The translations under genes and the position numbers were made by a program. A stretch of 64,000 bases of DNA. Origin: Sedimentisphaerales bacterium (GTDB lineage: Bacteria; Planctomycetota; Phycisphaerae; Sedimentisphaerales; Anaerobacaceae). The stretch spans positions 1 to 64,000 of the forward strand of contig JAFGLV010000101.1 of assembly GCA_016927855.1 (NCBI GenBank), written 5' to 3'. This document shows positions 56,637 through 64,000 of this stretch, piece by piece. The notes below the pieces were generated by a model, which was not told the DNA's origin, ran no database searches, and saw only the letters and a list, made by a program, of their open reading frames with translations. Each line of letters starts with the position of its first letter. The stretch's first letter is position 1.

Positions 56637-59153
56637 TCACCAGGAGGGCAAAATGATGGTCCGGAGCATCTGGAATTGCAGTTCGTAGACCTGGCGCAAC
56701 TGCGGGTCCGGCAGCACGTCGCCGGTCCCGCCCATGTTGGTGTCGACAAAACGGGACCCGAATCCGACCACGGTAACGCTTCCATCCCCGAATCGCGCGG
56801 TCGCGGCCACCGGGCGGCCGTTGATGTGAACCAGGGGCCGCCCGCCTTCGATTTCGCAGGCCGCGTCGGCCGAGACGGTGGCAGGCCAGCCGACGGGTGT
56901 TTCCAGCGGGCCCGCCAGGCGAGTCTCGCGCGACACGCTCAGGCCGAAGGCGCCAAGCAAGGCGTTGGCGGTCGAGAAAGCGTTGGCGGGCGAATCGAGA
57001 ACCAGCACCTTGCCGCCGGCCGCGACGTAGTCGGCCAGTCGCTTGCGAAAGTCCGCCGAGACTTCGTGATTCGGATGCAGGAAGATCAAGGCGTCGCCGG
57101 TGAAGGCGTCGTCGGCTTCTCGGCGCGAGGTGAAGTACCCCAGTCGCAGGATCCACCGCTCGAAGATACCGAAGCCGTCGGGCCGGCCCGCGATGAACCC
57201 GCTCTTGGATAAGGGAGCGTCACAGACGGTTCGGTCGATGACTACGTGCGTGAAGGGACGTTTGGGTTTGGGCGCAGGCATCGAAGCACGATGCAACCCG
57301 TGGACGGTCAGAGTGGCGGCGCTGAGTCCGAGCGTCGCGGCGCTGAACAAGACGAGCAGGCCGCCGGTCCATTTCGAGGCCAGCAGCAAGGCCAGGAGAA
57401 TGAGCGCGGCGCCCAATCCCATGAGAAATGGTCGCGTGTCGGACGCAGGGCTGCGGTGGTTGAGCCATGCGAGCATGCCCAGCATCAACTCGGCTTTCCC
57501 AGGCTCGAAGACGGAGAAATTCGAGAAGATCGTCGAGTCGGTAAACGCGGCCACGCGACCGGCGCCGCGCGAGGTGGTCCAGAGTTGGATGAATGCGCCG
57601 TAACGCGATTCGGCGCGGTCTTCGACCTGAGGATAGTAGTTGCTCACGTGATAATCGGCCGGCATGCTCCGCAGTCCCGTCGCTTGAATCGCCGCACGAC
57701 CCTTGCTCGTTCCCAGAGCGATCGAGCATGAGACCGCGAAGTCCAGCGGCGGCATGTGCTGTACGGTGGGATGCGCCGCGAGTGGTGGGCGATAGACTTG
57801 GTTGAAGACGTCGTCGATATCGAACAGGCAGTCGTAGCGAAAGCGAAAGCCGAAACATGCAGCCATATCGTTGAGATAGGTCCCCGAGTTGAACACATTG
57901 GTGTGCTCGCCGATCAGGAGCAGCCCGCCGCCGTGCTCGACGAATCGCTCGATGTGCGCGATTTCCTGGGTGTCGTATCGCACGGTCGGGACCTTGACCA
58001 CGAGCACGTCGCACTCGGTCAGCGTCTCGGCGTCGATGGGCTGGGTGAGCCTGTCCATCTCGTAGAAGCGCGAGCAGTAGTCGTAGATACAGGCATAGTT
58101 GTATCCGGATTCCTGCCCGTACCAGTTGGGGTCGTAAGGCCGGTCGGTCCGCTCCCAGTTCGAGCGATGCTCGTCCACCCAGACACGCCCCTCTTTGGAA
58201 GGGCCCGAAGGTTCCCAGAGCAGCCCGGTCGCGAGAAGCAACGATCCTGCACACGCCAACGTGGCAGAGATCGCGCGCACCAGAGGGCTGAGGCTCGTCG
58301 CCTGCGTCTGTTTACGCGGAGGAACCGAGCCGGCGCGAAAACATCGCAGCGCCAGCAGGACCGGACCGGCCAGCAACGCGAGGTTGACCCACGGGTTCCA
58401 GAACTGGTTCATCAGGACCAGGGGAGCGTCGTATGCGGTCCGCAGGGCGCGGTGCATGTAGATGGCCAGCAGCAGGCCTGCACGCACAGGCAACCACAGT
58501 GCGACCAGGATTGCGAGGCCAAACGCCGACGCCAGCGCGCGTGCTATCCGTCTGGATCGTGACTCATGCGCGAGCGTAACGAGACAGAACATGGCGGCGC
58601 CGCCGGCGACGAACGCCACCGTCGTCGGGTCCAGCAGCAGCTCCCAGGTGGCGCCGAGTTGATGGACGCGACGAATCGAGCCCAGCGCGATCGTGTTGCC
58701 GTCAAGGGCAGCGTCCATACCCAGGAGCCTCGCGACGCGATAGACCAGGTGAGCAAGGAAACCGGGCAGTTCGTGAGATCGCGCCGTGAGCGTCTGGTAG
58801 GCCAGCAGCGTCAACGCCTGAGCGGCCAGTATGGCGCCTGAGGTCATGGCTGCAACACCGAGCCTGCGAGGCCAGGTCCTGGGGACCGGTGCCGCGGCCA
58901 ACAGCAGGCCTGTGAGTACCAGGATCGCGCCCGCACGATACGGCCAGGGAGCGACCATCACTGCCGGGACCAGCATGGCCGCGGCTATGACCGATTCGAT
59001 ACGCGTAGGTGTATAGACGGTTGCGCCGGTCAGAAGCCCTGTGCCGGCCAGAACGAGCACAGCCCACACGGGCCAGTTCGGGTCGTGGTAGTAACCGAGC
59101 CCGAAAAGCCACGAGGCACTCAGCAACGCCAGGCCGACCCACGCACGCTTCAT
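56637..59153 (-). CDS. Large membrane protein with ThuA/GATase-like domains, second of a pair
   Basis: This 838-residue protein has about ten N-terminal spans (through residue about 310), an extracytoplasmic GATase/ThuA-like domain (DVLVVKVPTVRYDTQ, IERFVEHGGGLLLIGEH), more spans near 575-625, and a second such domain (ALIFLHPNHEVSADF, LADYVAAGGKVLVLDS). The layout resembles DUF4350/GldG-like auxiliary proteins of gliding or ABC-2 systems, but no exact family is assigned. The ATG at 59153 has AGGAGGTG directly upstream and overlaps the previous stop by 4 nt, so it is translated with the paralogue. Confidence 0.75.
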   Translation of the reverse strand: MKRAWVGLALLSASWLFGLGYYHDPNWPVWAVLVLAGTGLLTGATVYTPTRIESVIAAAMLVPAVMVAPWPYRAGAILVLTGLLLAAAPVPRTWPRRLGVAAMTSGAILAAQALTLLAYQTLTARSHELPGFLAHLVYRVARLLGMDAALDGNTIALGSIRRVHQLGATWELLLDPTTVAFVAGGAAMFCLVTLAHESRSRRIARALASAFGLAILVALWLPVRAGLLLAIYMHRALRTAYDAPLVLMNQFWNPWVNLALLAGPVLLALRCFRAGSVPPRKQTQATSLSPLVRAISATLACAGSLLLATGLLWEPSGPSKEGRVWVDEHRSNWERTDRPYDPNWYGQESGYNYACIYDYCSRFYEMDRLTQPIDAETLTECDVLVVKVPTVRYDTQEIAHIERFVEHGGGLLLIGEHTNVFNSGTYLNDMAACFGFRFRYDCLFDIDDVFNQVYRPPLAAHPTVQHMPPLDFAVSCSIALGTSKGRAAIQATGLRSMPADYHVSNYYPQVEDRAESRYGAFIQLWTTSRGAGRVAAFTDSTIFSNFSVFEPGKAELMLGMLAWLNHRSPASDTRPFLMGLGAALILLALLLASKWTGGLLVLFSAATLGLSAATLTVHGLHRASMPAPKPKRPFTHVVIDRTVCDAPLSKSGFIAGRPDGFGIFERWILRLGYFTSRREADDAFTGDALIFLHPNHEVSADFRKRLADYVAAGGKVLVLDSPANAFSTANALLGAFGLSVSRETRLAGPLETPVGWPATVSADAACEIEGGRPLVHINGRPVAATARFGDGSVTVVGFGSRFVDTNMGGTGDVLPDPQLRQVYELQFQMLRTIILPSW

Positions 59154-61816
59154 CGCGACACCTCCTGCGCGGCGTCGTTTGGCGGCGCGCTCTGCAACGC
59201 CGGTGGAATCCACACCTGCTCGTCACGCAACAGCGCAATCAGCCAGCGCCAAAAGTCGGCGTTTTCTCGCAGACCCTCGAAAGGCGTTCCGTCCTCAAGC
59301 TCCAGGTTTTGGTTCGTCGCGAAGAAAGTGTCGCCGATGAGGACGACCTTGCCGCTCCCGACGCGACGCAGCACGACGACGGGCTGGTTGTCGCGTCCGT
59401 AGGCGATCACTCGTGCGTTCGGGTCGTCGCACCGAACCGGCCAGGCGGCGTGGAAGCGGACGTAGACGCGTTGGCCCTCTGCCTCAAGGTACGGCGACTT
59501 GAAGTGCCCCAGCGGTGCGGGTTCGGTGCCGTCGTCGGCTCCGATCCCAGACCCGAACCGTCTCAGTAGCGATTGGCTCGCACTTGCCCGATCGTATCCG
59601 ATGGTCAGGACGAGGAGGCCGCCGCGCTCGACGAATTGCTCGACGGTCTCGACCTCGTTCGCGGAGAACCCGCGTGAGCGTGCGCCGCAGATCAGCAGGC
59701 CCGCGCGTTGCAGTCTCGGTGGCGTCAATTCGGCCAGCGAAAGTGGCATATAGCCATTTCGCATGAGCGTCAGAGCCAGGCCGCCAGTGCCGTCGGGACG
59801 CCATGATTCGCCGCTATAGGCCGAGAGCCCCGAGGCGTCGAGGTATGCCAGGTTGTTCGGCGCTGTGATCCGTCCGTCGGGCAGCAAGTCCGCTGTCGTC
59901 GGAACAGCCGCCAGGCACAGCATCAGGGATACGCTCAGGCCGACGGCGACCAAAGCCGTCCGCCATGGGCTCGAGCGTCTGCACAGCAGCACGATCAGAA
60001 ACGCGCCGACCACGATTCCAACGAACTGGCGCCAGGCCGGATGCGCATTTCGTCGACCGGCCAGATAGGCGAAGAGTCGTGAGGTGAAGACGTGCGAGGA
60101 GACGTTGATGCCGTTGGACAGGCTCGACGTGTCGCCAAAGACGACGACACGGCCTTTGCCAAAGGGTTGCTCCGCGGCCAGCACGATGTCCCCGAGCTTC
60201 TCCGGAGTGTCGTAACGGCTGTTTCCCATCAACGCTCGGTCGCTGGCTTCGTCACCGTGATCGGCCCAGCCCCAACGTCCCACCAGCAAGGGGCGCGCGG
60301 GCCAATCGGCCTGGACCGACGCGCCGATGACGACTCCGAACTCGTTGCGATCGTCGTCGATTCCGGCCGTGGCAGGATGTTGGAGAGGCTCGTACGAGTG
60401 CAGCCAGCCACCGACGGCAAAGGTGGCCGAGTCGAACCGCACGCGCATCGCGGTTGGAGCCAGCACCTCGTTGAAGCGGTTGCTGCCGTTGGCGTCGACC
60501 GTGGTGTGCTCGCCCAGGACCAGGAGTGAGCCGCCTTGCCGAACGAAGCTGTGGATGCGATCGAGTTGGTCGTCGGACCAGGGTTCGTCGGGGAAGATGA
60601 GCACCAGCGCGTCGGCGTCGTTCAGGTCGGCATCCGACAGATCGGGTGAGACGACGCACCGTGCGCCAAGGCTCTCGACGAACGCAGGCAGCATCCCGTA
60701 CATGCCGCTCGCCAGACGGCCGTACATGTCATGCGTCGGCTTGAGCCAGTTCAGAAAGCCTTTTTCGTAAAAGACGATCTTCTTTCCCTCAAGGGTCAAG
60801 GGCCTGGGGTGGAACGCGGTCGTCACCGGCAGCAGCAGGGCCATCGCCAGCGCGGCGGCTCCCAGCGCCAATCGCGCCGCGGCCCAGGCAACGGGTCTAC
60901 CGGTCTGTTCGATCTCCACGAGAAAGCTCCACCGCGACCAGCGGAGCATGGCGGCGGCAATCACCAGTTGGATGGTGCAAGCCAGGACCGGGACATTCCA
61001 CGGCACCGCCTGGCGCAGGAGCCCAGCCAGGAACGAGGGGCCCGAGCCCTGAGCCAGGGTGGTTTCCAGGTGGGGGATATGTGACAGAACGATCAGATAG
61101 AGCACATGGCCGACGAGGATGGCCGCGAATCCGTACGCCGACCGCGCTGCTCGTGGTAGACTGGTAGACCGTGCGTACAAAGCCCACAGAACGGCCATAA
61201 CGATGAGGCAGTCCAGACCCGCGAAGGTTGCACCCAAGTACATGCGGCGCCCTATCGCCACGCCCACAAGCCCACCGAAGCCCTGACCGGCACGGTCGGC
61301 CGCCAGCCACATCCAGGGGATGGAGGTCCGACCGAAGTGGTACAAGCCCAGGACAGCTACCGCCACCGCGGCCGCCTGCAAAGCGTCCCTGTTCTGTTCC
61401 TTCGCCATGAGCGACAGAAACGCCAGAACGAGCGCCGGCGCCATGATATTGGCGGTGGGTGCCGCGAGAAAAACCAGATACGCGGCGACGCCGGCGACCA
61501 GCGGGGTCAGTGCCGTCCGCGGCCAGCACCGCGACGGACAGATCCCTGGCGCCAGCAAGGCTGCGCCCAGCGCCACGAGCGTCAGCGCGCGCCGGAGAGG
61601 ATGTGCCAGCAGCCCGATCGATCCGGCCGCAATCCAGGCAGCCATAAGACAAGCCAGCACCGCGATGACCGCGCCGAAGGCGACGGGAGCAGCCCCTTCA
61701 ACGCTGGGCTGCCCTGAGGGACACAGAGACTCGATTGGCCTTTCTTCAGGGTCGTGCACAGGCAGATTATCCCTGGGTTCCCGCAAATCGGCAACATGAA
61801 ACGGGCGCAACACCAC
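59150..61816 (-). CDS. Large membrane protein with ThuA/GATase-like domains, first of a pair
   Basis: This 888-residue protein has about ten spans in the first 350 residues and a GATase/ThuA-like extracytoplasmic domain (DALVLIFPDEPWSDDQ, VRQGGSLLVLGEHTTVD). Further spans follow near 610-650, then a second domain (RAGLLICGARSRGFSANE, VERGGLLVLTIGYDR). Domain order and size match the downstream gene, so they are tandem paralogues. The start is uncertain: a GTG at 61816 gives a 888-residue product and a GTG at 61762 with CAGGGA upstream would be shorter and more leader-like. The two probably form one complex in the membrane, with unknown role. Confidence 0.72.
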   Translation of the reverse strand: MVLRPFHVADLREPRDNLPVHDPEERPIESLCPSGQPSVEGAAPVAFGAVIAVLACLMAAWIAAGSIGLLAHPLRRALTLVALGAALLAPGICPSRCWPRTALTPLVAGVAAYLVFLAAPTANIMAPALVLAFLSLMAKEQNRDALQAAAVAVAVLGLYHFGRTSIPWMWLAADRAGQGFGGLVGVAIGRRMYLGATFAGLDCLIVMAVLWALYARSTSLPRAARSAYGFAAILVGHVLYLIVLSHIPHLETTLAQGSGPSFLAGLLRQAVPWNVPVLACTIQLVIAAAMLRWSRWSFLVEIEQTGRPVAWAAARLALGAAALAMALLLPVTTAFHPRPLTLEGKKIVFYEKGFLNWLKPTHDMYGRLASGMYGMLPAFVESLGARCVVSPDLSDADLNDADALVLIFPDEPWSDDQLDRIHSFVRQGGSLLVLGEHTTVDANGSNRFNEVLAPTAMRVRFDSATFAVGGWLHSYEPLQHPATAGIDDDRNEFGVVIGASVQADWPARPLLVGRWGWADHGDEASDRALMGNSRYDTPEKLGDIVLAAEQPFGKGRVVVFGDTSSLSNGINVSSHVFTSRLFAYLAGRRNAHPAWRQFVGIVVGAFLIVLLCRRSSPWRTALVAVGLSVSLMLCLAAVPTTADLLPDGRITAPNNLAYLDASGLSAYSGESWRPDGTGGLALTLMRNGYMPLSLAELTPPRLQRAGLLICGARSRGFSANEVETVEQFVERGGLLVLTIGYDRASASQSLLRRFGSGIGADDGTEPAPLGHFKSPYLEAEGQRVYVRFHAAWPVRCDDPNARVIAYGRDNQPVVVLRRVGSGKVVLIGDTFFATNQNLELEDGTPFEGLRENADFWRWLIALLRDEQVWIPPALQSAPPNDAAQEVSR

Positions 61817-61908
61817 GCCCCCGGCCGTCCCTCAACCCACCCGTGGGCCCGTTTCCGGAGGTCCGTCGCGGTGCATCGGGACCCCTTGCCGGTACGTCGC
61901 TCCATCAG

Positions 61909-64000
61909 CTACCGGGCGGCTGCGATCGTGACGTACTCCGCGACCGTGGGGCACTTGGCTTCGACGACAGGGCAAGGTGCGGCCGAAATCGCCGGCACGG
62001 CTCTCTGCAACACCGTCCCATCCGAGACCGATTGGCACGTGATCGGGCATTGGGTCACGGTCATCGGGCACTGCGTGGAAACCGCTGGACACTCCGTGTG
62101 GATCGGCGGACAGGCGGTAGAAGTTGCCGGACATCGGGTCTCCGTAACCGGGCACTGGGTCACCACGACCGGGCATTCGGTCGGCGTCGGCGGGCATTGA
62201 GTCTGCATCGGCGGACACTGGGTTACCCCGGCGGGACATTGAGTCGCGACCGCCGGGCACTCCGTCTTCATCGCCGGACACTGCGTAGCGGTTGCCGGGC
62301 ACTGCGTCTCGAAGACCGGGCATTTCGTCGCCGTCGTCGGGCAGCTTGTTTCACTTGGCGGACATGCGGTGTGCAGGGCCGGACACTGCGTCACTCCCGC
62401 CGGACATTGCGTTGACACCGCCGGGCACTGGGTCGTCATCGTCGGGCACTGGGTCGCCGTCGCCGGACAGCGGGTCTCCACCGGCGGACATTGCGTTACG
62501 GTGCTCGGGCAGGAGGTCTGGCCCGACGGGCATAGCGTCGTGACGGCCGGGCACTGCGTCACCACCGCCGGACACGTGGTCGCCACGGTTGGGCACAGCG
62601 TCGTAACGGCCGGACACTGCGTTTCCGTTGCCGGGCATTGGGTCTCCACCGCCGGGCAGTACGTGACTGAAGCTGGACGTGACGTGACTTGGTCGGGTGG
62701 GTCCGGCGTGAACAGCAGGCAGAACGCCAGATCGACGGAGTTCATCTCGAGATCGCAAGCCGGGTGGCCCTCCGGATACCGCAGTTCCTGCCACGGGCGC
62801 CGGGAGCTGCTGCCGATGTCCATCGTCGCGTCATCCAGAGAGTGGTCGGGCCAACGGCGCACGCGCCAGCCGAACTGGCCCTCGGTCGTCTCCACTGCAA
62901 CGGCCAGCCAGTAGACCCGTGGCTCTTCGGGTGAGCCCTCCTGGAGAAACGCTTCGCTCGGGTCCACCTTGAGGTCGAGCTGCCAGAGGTTGTGGTCGGC
63001 AGCGCCGATGAGATCGCCGGAACTGACGTCCCACCACCACTGGCCCGCGACGCGCGCAGCGTAGTATAGCGTTTCGTCGAACTGACCCGTAAAGAACACT
63101 TTATCCCACAGGGTCTCCGGAGCCGGTTTCGAGAACGGGTTGCTGCTATCCGGACCCGCCGAACCGGCCGGATCGTCCGGGTGAATACTCACGTGAATCC
63201 TCTTGATCTGGCCGCGCTGCCCGTTCTTCCACGAGCCCCACAGGCGGATCAGGGTCAGCCGATCCTGGCTGGTGCAGACGTAATCATCCGCCAGGACACG
63301 CGGCTCCGCGTTATTGCCATCGACACGAATGTCGATGCCTCCCGGCGTCATGTCCGGCCACTGGCACCATTTCGCGTCCCACGGCGCCGGTGGGCGAATC
63401 CACACCTCGTGGTCTTCCACCTCCCCATCGGGCGCGGCACCGTTCGGATCGAGGCCGCCGGCGGTGCTGATGCGCAGTCTGGCAAACGTGTGTCCCGTCA
63501 CCGCCCGCGACGGCATGTCGAACGGAACGCTGTGAACGCCGTCCGGCAGGAAGGCGTCCACGATCTGCTCGTCGCTTTGCCAGGTGAGGTCGCCATCGAA
63601 ATCGATCCAGCCTTGGACGACTCCGCCGCCTCCGCCGATCCTCAACGTGATCGAGACCGGCTCGCCCAAGACCAGAGGTGGAATCGACACGCCGTTCTCG
63701 TCGCTGTTGGCACTTCCATTGTCACCCAACGCCGCGGGGTGTGGCTGGCCGTCGGCCTCGGCATCGGGTTTATCGAGAGCGGTGCCGAACCAAGGCCCGC
63801 CGAGGACGTGGCTCGCGCCATCGTGAACCGCCAGGGTAGGGTAGCCGGCCGCGTTGGGCTCGTCGGGAGCGTCGCCCCAGTCGTAGACTGCCGGCTCACG
63901 CTCGTTTCTGGGCTCAATGAGGTAGTCCTCGGTTTCGCCGTACTGATAGCCACCCGCCGGGCCGGACCCTCCCGCGCCGGGATCTCCCGCCCAAGGGCGC
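61909..64000 (-). CDS. GEVED-domain exported protein with 30 Cys-Pro heptads (5' partial)
   Basis: The minus-strand frame is open from 61909 to the right edge, so the N-terminus lies outside the window; at least 697 codons are present. Two GEVED-type domains are visible, marked YGETEDYLIEP and PDGEVEDHEVWI, followed by a beta-rich module (ADDYVCTSQDRLTLIRLWGSW) that may bind a ligand. From 62658 to 62029, 30 consecutive heptads of the form C-P-x-x-x-T-x follow (for example CPAVETQ, CPATATQ), then a short tail with two more Cys-Pro units. The GEVED modules imply an exported or surface protein. The Cys density in the repeat is extraordinary, and its role is unknown. Confidence 0.85.
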   Translation of the reverse strand, partial: RPWAGDPGAGGSGPAGGYQYGETEDYLIEPRNEREPAVYDWGDAPDEPNAAGYPTLAVHDGASHVLGGPWFGTALDKPDAEADGQPHPAALGDNGSANSDENGVSIPPLVLGEPVSITLRIGGGGGVVQGWIDFDGDLTWQSDEQIVDAFLPDGVHSVPFDMPSRAVTGHTFARLRISTAGGLDPNGAAPDGEVEDHEVWIRPPAPWDAKWCQWPDMTPGGIDIRVDGNNAEPRVLADDYVCTSQDRLTLIRLWGSWKNGQRGQIKRIHVSIHPDDPAGSAGPDSSNPFSKPAPETLWDKVFFTGQFDETLYYAARVAGQWWWDVSSGDLIGAADHNLWQLDLKVDPSEAFLQEGSPEEPRVYWLAVAVETTEGQFGWRVRRWPDHSLDDATMDIGSSSRRPWQELRYPEGHPACDLEMNSVDLAFCLLFTPDPPDQVTSRPASVTYCPAVETQCPATETQCPAVTTLCPTVATTCPAVVTQCPAVTTLCPSGQTSCPSTVTQCPPVETRCPATATQCPTMTTQCPAVSTQCPAGVTQCPALHTACPPSETSCPTTATKCPVFETQCPATATQCPAMKTECPAVATQCPAGVTQCPPMQTQCPPTPTECPVVVTQCPVTETRCPATSTACPPIHTECPAVSTQCPMTVTQCPITCQSVSDGTVLQRAVPAISAAPCPVVEAKCPTVAEYVTIAAAR
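62029..62658 (-). repeat. In-frame 21-nt tandem repeat coding 30 C-P-x-x-x-T-x heptads
   Basis: The DNA repeats with a 21-nt period. Nearly every unit reads CPxxxT plus one variable residue, and Cys recurs exactly every seventh residue for 30 units. Units differ mainly at the three middle positions and at synonymous sites. It is part of the 61909-64000 coding frame. Confidence 0.92.

Noticed and set aside
59150-61816. Exosortase/archaeosortase
   Set aside because: The N-terminal spans have scattered Cys, Arg and His that loosely recall exosortases, but the catalytic motifs and spacing could not be matched and no PEP-CTERM-type tail was seen.
61735-62415. Plus-strand ORF opposite the Cys-Pro array
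   Set aside because: It is the mirror of the repeat on the other strand and lacks a ribosome binding site or recognisable domains. The minus-strand frame has known domains.
62029-62658. CRISPR array or noncoding VNTR
   Set aside because: The 21-nt period keeps one reading frame through all units with the same residue pattern, there are no distinct spacers, and the frame continues into GEVED domains.

Overview
The window is GC-rich and gene-dense and probably comes from an uncultured anaerobic planctomycete of the Phycisphaerae type. This is an inference. It rests on the mix of many WPxFRGP-type PQQ-like beta-propellers, pseudopilin-like proteins with FTL(V/I)ELLVV leaders, GEVED-domain and CotH/lamin-tail exported proteins, an ECF sigma factor fused to a membrane-anchored domain, and a one-chain pyruvate:ferredoxin oxidoreductase. 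No rRNA, tRNA, CRISPR array, transposase or phage gene was seen.

Region 1 (1-8660, + strand) holds housekeeping and central metabolism. It contains a 5'-truncated HSP70-like ATPase with a C-terminal membrane segment, dihydroorotase, a degenerate CPBP membrane protein, a NYN-domain protein and pyruvate:ferredoxin oxidoreductase. Region 2 (8716-29547, + strand) is a long, tightly packed redox block. In order it encodes a lipoprotein, a propeller, a GT4 glycosyltransferase, an ABC exporter of YbbA/YbbP type, a propeller, an NHL-type propeller, a tiny Tat protein with four Cys, a NapG-like Tat ferredoxin, a NapH/NosR-like membrane polyferredoxin, a propeller with three membrane spans and an acidic microprotein. 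It continues with a fused HydC-HydB (NuoE-NuoF) flavoprotein, a NuoG/GltD hybrid flavoprotein and two secreted propellers. Most junctions are 4-nt overlaps or gaps of about 25 nt, so it reads as one or two operons. Together with the ferredoxin-reducing enzyme next door, it looks like a route that joins ferredoxin/NADH/quinone pools to the cell envelope. Its terminal acceptor is not visible.

Region 3 (29670-44556, mostly + strand) is mixed. It has an MDR oxidoreductase, a thioredoxin-like protein, a YHS lipoprotein, a DEAD-box helicase (- strand), Rho, HemW, LepA, an exported protein, HtrA, and a nucleotide-sugar set (UDP-HexNAc dehydrogenase, GDP-mannose dehydratase, GDP-fucose synthase) for surface polysaccharide. 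Region 4 (44610-64000, - strand) is an envelope and surface block. It has two pseudopilin-like proteins, a parallel beta-helix protein, the sigma-factor fusion, a PhoPQ-type hydrolase with three C-terminal repeats, a CotH/lamin-tail protein, two related large membrane proteins, and a GEVED-domain protein that runs off the right edge. That last protein ends in 30 uninterrupted heptads with Cys-Pro at each start, the most striking single feature here.

Three copies of a mosaic terminal-inverted-repeat element (4671, 22873, 45681) and one double-hairpin element (18749) lie between genes. Promoters and terminators were called by eye from consensus and spacing.
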